From the NCBI GenBank assembly GCA_036874045.1, contig CM072342.1, positions 20,302,001-20,366,000 of the forward strand: a stretch of DNA of 64,000 bases. Direction: 5' to 3'. Positions within the stretch are counted from its first letter, which is position 1. The number at the start of each line of letters is the position of its first letter. The position numbers and the translations under genes were made by a program. The DNA comes from Cymodocea nodosa (Eukaryota; Streptophyta; Magnoliopsida; Alismatales; Cymodoceaceae). Shown one piece after another: positions 1 through 11,100 of the stretch. The notes under the pieces were generated by a model, which saw only the letters and a program-made list of their open reading frames with translations, was not told the DNA's origin and made no database searches.

Positions 1-1002
1 ATGGACGATACTCACAAGCACTTCTGATCTCTTCCCGAAGAGTAACTTGGATTTCCTGCATGTTTAGTGCATGATTCAAACTAGATAACTCAAAAGTAAA
101 ACAGATGTATCCACATATACGTAGTCAACAACGATCAACATATATTTCTTAATCCTTGGTTTTGAGAATAATAGGTCGGTGGTAATCATGACTTATCCGT
201 GATCAGCAAACTAAAACAAAAATTGGGCTATAGGCGACTCTTGGAAATTATGAGCCATCTTGGTATGGTTATGACGAGTATGAGGATCATATAATCATGT
301 GCTATGTATAAAAGTGGAAGTGAGTTTTATCTCCAGTGTGTCCGTAACTGCTTTGAGAGGATATACAGTACCTACCTATTTTATACCCATAGACCATAAA
401 TGATACAAACACGTTTTTAAATAACACTGTTACAAAAAAAAAAGAACAATCACAGTGTACTGTTATTCATATAAAATGTAATTGATATTCGTGTTTTTTG
501 TTCACATGAAACAGTAGATAATCATCACATGTTAATTACTAAAGGCATGTCTAGAATTCAATCAAATAGAACTTTCTTCCGGGCCAATGACTATTCACAT
601 GCATTCTCAAACAAACAAATATCAAAGGAGACACTACAGAAACTATCCACCATTCTTCTCCTACGAGTTGAAAAGATTTTAAACAAAAGAATTTTATAAA
701 AAAAAAAAACATTCTTTTTGCTTCACAAAGGAAACAAAGCTCTTACCTTGATGGATTGCATGAACTCACGACAATGGATTGATATTGATTCCATTCTAGC
801 ACCAGTGGGATTCGCCAACTCGTCCATAACAGTTCCAGCAAGCTCCAGCAGCCGCACTATCCTCTGTGTCATTTTTAACATTTTTTTATCAACAAAAAAT
901 GATGACATGGAAAGAAAAAAAGTGAACAGTAGATAAGGTTGTTACCTTCTCAACATAATGTAGTCGTTGTAACGAGGAGCTTTGGCTCTGGGGCAGTGCC
1001 AT
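1..1002 (-). CDS. MED11: Mediator complex subunit 11, partial at window edge
   Basis: MED11 is a small head-module subunit of Mediator, which bridges transcription factors and RNA polymerase II in the nucleus. Three exons are visible: 946-1002 (start codon at 1000-1002, 19 codons), 747-863 (39 codons) and 1-55. All junctions are phase 0 with GT-AG borders. The peptide begins MALPQSQSSSLQRLHYVEK and continues RIVRLLELAG, then HCREFMQSIK and EIQVTLREEIRSACEYRP. This matches plant MED11 (about 115 residues) closely from memory. Roughly the last third lies beyond the window. An in-frame upstream extension to 1116 exists, but the ATG at 1002 gives the N-terminus expected for the family. The next gene (5629) points away, so the two are head to head with a long spacer. 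Confidence 0.93.
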
Positions 1003-1670
1003 GGCTTCTTGGCTTCTTGCTATTGCCACGATTAGGAGGAGAACAAGGGGTAGGTCAAATAGAGCAATGTGGAACAGTGGAAGCTTTCCTTCATTTGATA
1101 AGTACCAGACTTCCAACTTCTCTCAAATTTAAGTGTAAAAATTTTGCAAGACAAAAATAAACTTTCTTGTGATATTTACTCCAAAACAGTTTGAATTTTC
1201 AATATAGAATCACATGGTAAAACCTAATCACAAATTTATTTTCATTGTAGATTCAAGCCTTCTCCCACCCTGTAAGCCTGCCCATAGAGTATTTCATCAA
1301 ATACATATAGTATCAAGTACAATGAAATACATCCTGTACTCATGCAAAAAGCGCAAATACATGAACCAAAATTTTTATTAAAAAAAAATCACATTTACTT
1401 GTTTTGATCATGCAAAGAAAAATCAAGAGGAGGATATTATCCAACCTTGCAGTGTTCAGAATGATAAATTGGATGTAAGAGCAATGAGGAGGAAAAAGAG
1501 GTATTGGAGATGGAATTTTGTAGTGATCAAATGATTGATAGAAAAAAAGGGGTCTTCGGTTTAGATTGTTGGATAAAAGGACAAAAGAGAAACAAAAGGG
1601 AAGTACAACAAGATGAACATCTTGGGACATGGGGTGGGAGAAACCACCGTCATCCACAGCCAATGTTATG

Positions 1671-2458
1671 GAAACCAGACTGAACCTGTCAGTCCGAGAA
1701 CCAGCAACCTTACATGAATATTGTTGTTTATCATTGCATGAATACTGTATATTGGTATGAGCAATATTTGAATATGCATGTACACATTTGATTATGCTCA
1801 CATTTTGGTCATTTATTGAAATGCATTATTTTCTTCAGTTGTGGTTAATTTATTTTGCCCAACTTGATGAATGGGAAAGTCTTTGTGATAAAATGCATGT
1901 TGTATTATGTTGCTTAGGAAACGCAGACACATGACTTAGTGCTTTTTTTTTTAATGACATACCATATTATGATGCATTTTGATACTTACAGTATAGTATG
2001 TGAGAAGTGACTATTGCATGCTTTATTTGATTTTTGTAAAAACTATGTTGTGTACATACATGTTGAAACAATCATAACATGGCTATGATATGGATCCTGT
2101 CATAGGAGGATTAAACCGTGATATCATATGCATAATTGAGATGACTAGCCAATGTTTGGACCAAATCAGAGGGTTAAGTGTAATATTTTGGACCCTTGTT
2201 GTAAGGATTGTATACGATTGTAAACCCAGTCACAGGGTTAAGCATAATATTTCAAGCCCTTGTCGCAAAGATTGTATGTGACTATAGTTATATCTATAAT
2301 TATTGGAAAATCATGAAATTTATAACTTTTGGACAGATGTAGCATTTTTTATGCATTTATTTCTGCATGTATTTTTGTCTTGATCTTATATAACCTTCTC
2401 ATGTCTTGTTATTGAAACCAGACTGAACCTGTCACACCGAAAAACAGCAACCTTACTT
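1671..2458. repeat. Pair of ~45-bp direct repeats, 743 bp apart
   Basis: The segments 1671-1715 and 2414-2458 both begin GAAACCAGACTGAACCTGTC and continue with closely similar sequence ending near CAGCAACCTTAC. They may be a small duplication or the ends of a degraded element. No coding capacity was recognised between them. Confidence 0.6.
2170..2290. repeat. Tandem duplication of ~64 bp
   Basis: Units 2170-2233 and 2234-2290 both start AGGGTTAAG and share the order TAATATTT, then CCCTTGT, then GATTGTAT. About two copies are present, diverged by several substitutions. Confidence 0.65.
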
Positions 2459-2964
2459 ATTTGCAAGGTCAGGTTGGAGCATTTTGGACCTTACCATTTG
2501 ACCCAATGACCCAAAGATTTGATCAGCCGATCTAAGGGTGAACCAGTTCTAAATAGATCCATTTACCTAGATCCATACCTATTTAAAAACCTAGGTACAA
2601 CACAAAATTTTCTCCCACTGACAGCAGTTGCAATACTCTCCCACAGTCATCACATCCACTATTGACATCAACCCTACCAGACATGACCAACACCGTGGCA
2701 TAAAGAACTGTAACTAAGTGATTGTTAAGTAGAACCATCTTTCAAAAATCAGAAACTTTCCAAATCTCCCATTTTCCCCAATTCTGCCCCACTCCAATGT
2801 GCCCAAAGAGAAACCAATAACTTGAAACCAAAATGAACAAACAGAAAAAAAGTACCCAAAAAATCAAATCACCACAAAACATCCAAAACTTGAATCAAGT
2901 TAACAAACTGAGGATAGAACAGAAAATGATAGACAGAACAGAAATCAATTTTTTGAACAGAAAA

Positions 2965-3150
2965 TGAGATGATGTGCAAAAGTATGCATGAAAATAAATT
3001 AACATGGAATGATATGTATGAAAATAATTTAATATGAACTAATATGCATGAAAATAATTTAATATGAGATGGTGTGCAAAAACATGCATGAAAATAAATT
3101 AACATGGGATAATATGTATGAAAATAATTTAATATGAACTAATATGCAAA
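2965..3150. repeat. 100-bp tandem repeat with ~33-bp subunits
   Basis: GATGTGCAAA at 2971 recurs as GGTGTGCAAA at 3071, exactly 100 bp later, and the following bases repeat almost unchanged for about 80 bp. Within each unit the word ATGAAAATAAT(T) recurs about every 30-35 bp. Similar but looser ATGCATG-containing words continue to about 3960. This looks like a short satellite or minisatellite array. Confidence 0.7.
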
Positions 3151-4009
3151 TGAAATTAAGTGATAAGTATAAAGATGATAAATTAAGTGATATGCAAGAT
3201 GAAATTAAGTAATAAAGACGGTAATATGAGAAATTATATGCAAATGAAATTTAATGACGAAGAGTTAACATGTGGTGAAATTTGATTAAATGATGGAGAC
3301 TTTATATATCTAAAATAGAATTTAATGATAAATATATAACGATGATTTGATATGCATGCAATAAGATTATATGGTTTAATGTTGTATGGAATGTGATTAT
3401 ACGATATTGACTTAGAATGCAAGAAGATGATTAAATAATAGCAATTTAAAATGCATGGAATAAGATGTGACGGTGATATGTTAGTATGCACAAAACATGA
3501 TTAAATGATAGTAATCTAAAACGCATGAAACATGATTAAATGTTAATAGTTTAGAATGCATGGGATGTGATTATATGTTAATGGTTTAAAATGCTTGAGA
3601 TATGATTTTTGTGACAAGGATTTGATAAGGTATATAAAATAATCAAAACGATGATGATTTGATATGATATGCGATGTAATTAAAAGGATCTCATGTGGTA
3701 TGCATATATAATTAAATGATAGTGATTTAATGTGATATGCAACATGATGGAAAATGATAACGATTTAATGTGATGTACGTATATGAGAATGAACGAGAAG
3801 GATGAAAAATTAATGCCTTCGAATGAACGACCCCAAGTGGAGCAAACCAAGTGTTAATAATTTTCATTATGATGGAATTGAAAGCATGATAATGCATTGG
3901 GTATAGCCGAATAAGTAAATGCAGATGATAACATGATTAATAAAACGCATCACTACACATTCATTTTACAACCCACGAACCTTATTCAAAACAAAATAAG
4001 TCTACCGTA

Positions 4010-4700
4010 CCGGAGAAATGGACATGAGAAATAGGGGAAGGGAAGCCTTACCTCCGAAGCACCGGAGTTCGCCGTCTGAGCAAGGCAGACGACAGGGCGC
4101 GGGCGAAGTCCGGAACAGGGGCGGTGCGCGAACTCTTCGAATGGATGGATCGGCAGGCGTGCACGGGTTGATGGTGCGCGGGTCGGTGTGGCTCTACTCA
4201 GGAGAGGAACGTGGGGTCATCCGTAGGTGGTGGAGCGGAGGCGGAAGTTGAGTTGCCCAGCGAGAAGGGTGGCCTGTGCGGGAGAGGAATGGTGATGACC
4301 GCAGGTGGTCGGGCGAAGGGAGTCCGTCTGTCCAGCCACTGTCCACCCGGAGGGGGTCCGCCGGAACGGAGGGAGGAACCTCCAAATTGGGGCGCCTGAG
4401 GGTTTTTAAGTTGACGGCCCGACGGTGGAAATGGAAAGAGGATTCCGGATGACGTGCGAATTCGGAAAGCACTCTGCTGGCCGGCCGAGAATCCACGGCT
4501 TTCCCGTCGGCGGCGGAAAAGACTGGTGTGCGCGCAGGCGGAGGAGGAAAAGTGCGAACGCGGGTTCGGTGGCGGGCGAGTGCGGGTCTGGGCTTGGGCA
4601 GGGACGGGTCGAACGCGGGCTGGACGAGGTGGTTCGTGCCGCTCGGTTCGGGTGGACGTGGGGCACGGACTGGGCTTGGATGGGCTGAAATCGAGCTGGA
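4010..4700. other. GC-rich, CpG-rich block, possibly retrotransposon-derived
   Basis: This ~690-bp block is GC- and CpG-rich and stands abruptly between AT-rich repeat tracts. It is open in several frames on both strands, as expected of GC-rich DNA, and the translations are low-complexity Pro/Arg/Ser with no domain. On the minus strand it ends with a donor-like GGAG|GTAAGG near 4050. That would suit the leader of an LTR retrotransposon or a non-coding transcript. The call is an inference, since no LTR ends were located. Confidence 0.35.
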
Positions 4701-5628
4701 CCATTGGTATGGAAAAAGTGGTCATGGACAGTAAAAAAATAAGGGTGAAAAATAAATGATTATGAAATGGGAAACATAAAGCGGTTATGGAAGATGAAAA
4801 ATAATATGATTTAGTATTAAGTAATAAGTGATTATGTGTTTGATGAATATCAAGATGATTAAATATAAGATTATTTAAATAAGTGCTTTAAATGACTTAA
4901 TTAGATTATTTGAGTGATTTATGGATTAAATTAAATGTTTAAATGACTTGGGTAGGTCATCTAAATAGTTTAAAGGATTAATTAAAAATAGATGATTTAA
5001 AGGATTTATTTAAGTGTTTAAAGTGGTTTAATTAAGTATTTTAAAATGACTTAATTAAGTTATTAAGGATTTTAATTAAGCAATTAAATTAATTTGATTA
5101 AAGCTTAAATTACGTTAAAATGAACCATTGTAGGCACACCTAATATTTCAACTTAGGAAATGAGAACAAATATCAGAATATGAAGATTTTAACTTTGATA
5201 TCACTTGTTACAATTCAATAAGAAAATATACCTTAAATGATCGAATTGATAAAAAGGAGACTCTATTTTTACTTTAAGACTACATTAATTAATTATTCAA
5301 TCAATGTAAGACTATTAATCTCATCTGATAGACAGCTTATGGGCCGACCGGCAGATGGACATTTTTCGATTAACAAACTTCATTAGAAAACATTCTTTCG
5401 ACCTTTCATTTATTTATCAGGCCTAAATTAAATTTATTAGAAAATAATTATTACTACATTTACAGTACTCACACAGAATTGAATATGTTAATTTAGATAA
5501 AGTAAACTTTTAATTACGAAAGTTTAGATGATTAAATTATCAAATCTTGAAAATGTTATAAATAAAAATGTAACTTTCCAATAAATCGTGAAAAAAATAA
5601 ATAAAGTTGAGGATAAAAACAGAAGTTG

Positions 5629-7290
5629 ATGCGTCCGCCGCTCACAGGCGGCATGGAGGCAGAGGGGAGGACAGGCGTCGGAGGAGAAGAAGAGGAAGAA
5701 GAAAGCACGATGCTTCGGTTGCTGGATTCCATGGACGAGTACCTCACCCTCTTCGATTCCCTCTCCTCCACCTTTCGCCAGGTACGCGTCCCTTACGATC
5801 TCTCTCTCTCTCTCTCTCTCTCTGGTTGACTTGTTCTGAGGGTGGATCAGGGTTGGATGGATCTCGCCTGCGCCCGTCATTCCATGGGCTGCTCTCGCAT
5901 ATCCACCGTGTATTTTGACCTCAACGAACGTTCCGCCGCCAGCGTTGTCCATGTACACGAACCACAGTCTCAAGGCATGTTTTTTTGCTTTCTCCGCAAA
6001 TCTTCTGATAAACGGAATGCGTTTTTCCTTTTCCGTCTCTTGTTAACTACTGATGCTGGCGCAACAGAACCCCGCTTCACTCTTGGTAGATGGCGTTCTT
6101 CTCAAGATTGGAAGTTAGAAGATGCTTCCCAAGGACTTAGACACCGTCCTCTTCCCGGTACATGATTCTATTACATAATCATCGATCGATCGATCGATCG
6201 ATAGATCTCTCTCTCTCTCTCTCTCTCTCTGCAGCTGACGTTTGTCTTATTACTAATGCTTGTTTCTTCTTCTCCAAAGGAGCACAGGAATCTCAAGATG
6301 CAAGCAAAGGATCCTCCCCTCCTTCCGCTGATGACAAAGTAAGTTACTGGCATTCTCAATCTTCTCGCACTTTGTATGAAGTTGGAACAGATTCCCATTT
6401 CTCCTTTTTTAAGTTTCGGTTACGTTGGTTTCCCCCTTTCAACAGCTAGCTAGCCTTTGTGTTTACCATGCACAAATGATACAAATCTTAGCAGGGCAAG
6501 CAAAAATGAAAAAGTCTTTTTCTTGCCTCTCTTCTACTAGGGAAGTGGATTGCCAGCATTTTCCATGCCTAAGCACATTTTGGGTATCCAAAACATTTCT
6601 GAGAAAGGAGAAATCAACCGTCACAGAGATAGGAAACATATTGTCTACAGTAACCTTCATGCCACCAAACATTTTATTTTTGTAATTATATCAGCTTTTT
6701 TAAAGATTTCTGTTATAATTTCTGTACATTCAATAAGAAAAAGTGGAACGATAAAATTCCCAACTCTTGCATGCCTTAGATTGGTTTCCTGCCACAGATT
6801 GTATCGTCTAAGATATAATTCTTAGATTACCATCTTTTGTTGCTATTACTGTTACAACCTATTTTTGTCATGTCTCTCTATGTATCCAGTATATTTAAGT
6901 TTGCTGAGTAGTTATTGAGCCTACGAAACTATTACCATCTTTTGTTTGCTAAGTATTAACTTGGTGATGTGAAAAGTCGAGAGATTTTTTAAACAAATAC
7001 GGTCATGACGATCGTTGCTGTTGTATGTAGGTTAGGAAGGAAAGATCAAAAGCACTGTCGGTATTTGGGGCATTGGTTTCTCCGAAGCTTCGGTCTACTC
7101 AGGCCTCGTTTGAGACGGGTAAATTTCTCTCTTCTATGTTGTTCCCATTTTTGATGTGATGACATACCAATGTATTGTTTTTTTTCCTTGAACAGTACTT
7201 GAGACGCTCGTAGACATTGCAAACGCACGATCCACGATGCTGGCTGCCTGCAATCGGCTCCAACAAATGAGACAAGACTCCAAACGATAA
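5629..7290 (+). CDS. Vma22/CCDC115-like V-ATPase assembly factor
   Basis: The predicted 202-residue protein resembles plant coiled-coil domain-containing protein 115, the relative of yeast Vma22, which helps assemble the V-ATPase Vo sector at the ER. Exons are 5629-5781, 5851-5974, 6068-6157, 6280-6338, 7031-7118 and 7196-7290 (TAA). Phases agree at every junction. Family landmarks are LLDSMDEYLTLFDSLSSTFR (exon 1), GWMDLACARHSMG (exon 2), RFTLGRW (exon 3), ALSVFGALVSPKLR (exon 5) and the C-terminal LETLVDIANARSTMLAA. An in-frame ATG at 5653 is an alternative start. Intron 2 has a GC donor (CAAG|GCATGT). Retention of that intron and use of a second acceptor in intron 3 would both keep the frame (see findings). 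Protein identity is from remembered homologues. Confidence 0.85.
5799..5823. repeat. (CT)n microsatellite in intron 1 of the Vma22-like gene
   Basis: An uninterrupted run of CT dinucleotides lies just downstream of the exon 1 donor. It makes most of a very short (69-bp) intron pyrimidine-rich. Confidence 0.9.
6177..6230. repeat. (GATC)n plus (CT)n compound microsatellite in intron 3
   Basis: Five to six GATC/ATCG units run directly into about eleven CT units and then GCAG. The CT run forms a polypyrimidine tract in front of a candidate alternative acceptor at 6233-6234. Confidence 0.9.
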
Positions 7291-8147
7291 ACAACATCAT
7301 TTCATTTTGGATTCACTTTCAAAGAGAGAGAGACAAGCAGATGCATGCCGAAAGCCTGAAACCCGCAATCTAGATTAATTAGTGCTTTTGGGTGGTCAAG
7401 GCAGTATGGTGCCTTGGTTTTTCTGGAAAGAGGGCTTTGGGGCATATGCTGTACTCATGTAATGTTTTTCTGGAAAGAGGGTTTAGCCGGCAGATCTTGA
7501 AGCAAGTACCTCAATCAATAAATAAACAGACATTGATTTATATCGGTGGATGCATCCCCTCCCATGATCTAATCATCTGATGTTTTTAAGTATGATGTTT
7601 TTATCACTCCAATACTCATTCATAACTTAAAATTTCTACGAAGATAAATATATTAAATCGGATTATGATGTTCGAACTTCAAAAGGCACACTCTCCTCAA
7701 AAGCGTGTGCTTTTTTTTTTTAGATTAAACATTTGAAAAGCGTGAAAGGCGCATGACACTTTGAAAAGTCCGGCAAATTCAATTATACCACCATGAAATC
7801 CCTATCGTCTCCATTTCTATGTGCCTTCCTGCATTCGTTGCAGCATCCATCTTCTTGTGCCATGGACCCAAGTATAGGAATTGTCTGAACTTTTTTCTAG
7901 TAACTGATTAGAACATGCATTGGTAATGATTCAACATTATGAAAATAAACAAATCATTCGAGAAATATGGAATTTTATATGACATAAAAAATATTTGATT
8001 GAGATACAAGACATTTAGTTTGAACTCTAGGAAAAACGGTAGGGTCTAAACAGACATATAAACAGAAGAAGACCACAAACACGAACATTGGAATACAAAC
8101 ACAAAAAATTGTAGATTTGGTAATATTACAAATAAATCTATTAATTC
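7291..8147. other. Spacer between two convergent genes
   Basis: This contains the 3' ends of the Vma22-like gene (+) and the EH-domain gene (-). A short direct repeat of TTTTCTGGAAAGAGGG is present near 7420 and 7470. No other gene or clear element was recognised. Confidence 0.6.
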
Positions 8148-11100
8148 CTAAAACGAACTCCAATTATCAGAAACCTTCGGTGTGTGGCTTTCCGAAGACC
8201 GAAATGGTCCACTCCCAAAAGGATCTGAATCATCGAACCGTAAGGATCTCTGATCATGGTCAGTGTCCGTGGTGCTGCGAAAGGAGTCAAATCTTGGAAA
8301 AGTATCAGTTTTTGACAAGAAACCACCTCGATCGAAGTCTTTGCTGCCGCTACCACTAATGGAGTCGAGCCTTGAGAAATTCCCTTGAGAACCAATGGAA
8401 TCAAAGCGGCTGAAACCAGATGTCTGGTCCACTCCTTCACCATACCTTGGTGAAGAGCCAGATCTCCCTTGAGAACCAATGGAATCGAAGCGGCTGAAAC
8501 CAGATGTCTGGTCCAGTCCTTCACTGTACCTTGGTGAAAAGCCAGATCTCCCTTGAGGACCAATGGAATCAAAGCGGCTGAAACCAGACATGTGGTCCAG
8601 TCCTTCACCGTACCTCGGTGAAAAACCAGATTTCCCTTGAGAATCGATGAAATCGAAGCGGCTGAAAGCAGATGTCTGGTCCAGTCCTTCACCGTACCTC
8701 GGTGAAAAGCCAGAATAACCAGATGGGGTTGAAGGAACAGAATCAAAGAAGGGTCTGTCCATACCACCGTAGACACTCGCTGCACTGGGAGGTCCTGCCC
8801 TGATTGGGCTAAGACCCAAGTCATCATATCCAAATAAGGAATTGTGCTTGTTCGATCCATCACCAGTTTCCTGCATAGGAATACAAATTTATTAAGAATA
8901 ACAAATGCACATTAGAACTCTCTTTAATAGGCTTCTACAAGTTATCAATTAGAAAAAAGATAAATATTAGTTGAATAATTTACCTTAATCATTGCATCAG
9001 AACCCCATAGAGAATCATTATCATCATGAGAGTCAAAATTTGTTACCCATTGATGATTACTGTATGCCTTGCTGAATATTGTGGAATCGGCAACATCATG
9101 ATCGCTAGAAAAAAAAAACATTGGCACAAATCAGAATTATTCACAAGGCATTACAGTGGGCATGCATGGCTACACGACTAAAACAGGGTGCAACAATTGA
9201 AGGTCGAGATAGCAACGTGTCCAGCTACAAAAATAGGGAGAAACTAGTACCCCAGAAGCTCTTTCCAATGGGATAGCCTTGAGTGATGAAAGAATTGTGG
9301 AGTGTGGACCATTGTTAACGTGAAAACAAGAGCACTCTACACTCTTTTTTGAGCAGTAACTTTCTCCAATTTTTCTATGCAGAATTTTTTGACCATATTG
9401 GCAATCCACACCCAATTTGTGTAGATAATTATCAATGATTCACTGGTCAGAGAATAGAATAATATTCAAAATTTAAGACTTTTTCTAATCATATCACTAC
9501 TGTGATGGGTAACGAGTTTCTCTCTTTTTTGTGAATATTGAAACTTGAAAGTTGTCGACTCAATGATCAACCCATCATTCCATCTGCATAATTGCACGAC
9601 TACTCCAATTACTTTTAAATTTAAATGTACAACCAAAATAATCAGCACCTTGCAGTTCCATCTATTGTGCTTGATTCATCATGCAGGCCACAGAATGAGA
9701 GTGTTTTGAATGTAGCTTGCTTGCTATGCATGATTCAATGATGCCATCTTTGAATGCATTTTAACAAACACAAGAAACTTACCTCTGGTTGTCTTTAACA
9801 CCATTAATATCAGATTTAGGTGAAGACATTTGATGAGATGGGCTTTCCAGAGCACCCCCTCCCGTTGGAGTGCTTGGCAGGCTAGCTGAACCATTTTCAC
9901 TGTGAGCATGTGCTACATCATTTTCGGTCACCTGGCTGTCGATATTAGAAGGGTCCTCCATTGGCTTATGGACGTCCGAATAAGGGACTGGCGAAGTGTC
10001 TTGTTTAGAAATTTGGTGATTAGATACAGAATGAGCTTTTGCTTTCGGAGGAGCTATAACGTTTTCAACATCAACTGTAAGCTCCTTGATAAGAACAAAT
10101 CCTGAAACTGAAATAAAAAAATAAAAAATGAGACATCATACCATCATAATAGTCTACAGGACAGCAGAAAAAAAATTTCATATATGATTGTCGTAGCATA
10201 AGATCTATCAGTAAAACTCCAATGATATATCTGCAAACCTTCATCCTCAAACTTATCCCAGTTTTCATCCCAATCAGCAGCATTTTCTTGAATACCAGGT
10301 TGCCAGCCTACAATATACAAGGAAATATGCAAATTTGACAATAGAAAAAACATGTAAGTAGAGATCAAGGGATGAGTTATTGAAAAACATGCAAGAACAA
10401 TAGAAAAAAAAAAAATTTAGAACTAAAATCAAGATAACATGCATTTTTTAAAGATAATCAAAGGAAAGTTTCATATGACAGCTTGAAATTTATACTACCT
10501 GGTTTAAGAGAAGATGGATCCTTAGATGTAATTTATTCTGTTCAACAAAATTTTTTTGAGTGGTGATTACTCATTGATTAAAAACAATTGAAATGTTGTA
10601 GATTCCTTAAATTGAGAACGTTCAATTTTTAAAACATGAGTAGATTTGGTAGTTTGCCAAAAGAAAGTCTATGGAAAGGAATGGGAGAAATTCTCTTAAT
10701 ATAATAGAAGATATAGACTCATGTAATTGAATTGATTTTAAATCGACAATTTTGTGAAAATTATGGAACTTCCCAATTTTATTTTTATTTTCATTTTAAT
10801 TTAGATTTGATTTTGGATTCGAAATGTAGCAATAAATTAAGGATGATTTCAGGGTTTTCTAAACATTAAAAAAAAAGATAGACAAGTCGTTCGTGAAAAG
10901 CTATTCCAATGAGTGAGTTCTCTTGATATAATAGATTCAATAATAAACTTACACTCAAATAGTTGGAGCAGCTAGTATCTTTCATCGAGATTGCTGTTTA
11001 AATTAAGGCATGAAGATTGCTTCTATTACTTGAAAATGTAAAATATCATGGTGTGTGTGTATAGATTTTTAATTTAGTTGATTCGAAAATGCAGAGTCTT

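Larger units (their letters stand above)
1003..5628. other. Intergenic region between MED11 and the Vma22-like gene
   Basis: No supported gene lies in these 4.6 kb. The short open frames here have no family resemblance that I can see. The stretch holds dispersed and tandem repeats (listed separately), a long AT-rich tract rich in ATGCATG and ATGATTAAATGA-like words at about 3150-3960, a GC-rich block at about 4010-4700, and another AT-rich tract at 4740-5600 built of degenerate AATGACTTAATTAAG-like words. The promoters of both flanking genes must lie at its two ends, but I cannot point to a core element. Confidence 0.7.

Noticed and set aside
4198-4725. A 175-codon minus-strand frame in the GC-rich block
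   Set aside because: Several overlapping frames are open on both strands because the DNA is GC-rich. The peptide is low-complexity Pro/Ser/Arg with no family resemblance.
8141-8863. A second long minus-strand frame over the EH C-terminal exon
   Set aside because: It exists only because the 84-bp repeat is open in two frames. The other frame carries the family motifs and the expected SDNWSSF end.
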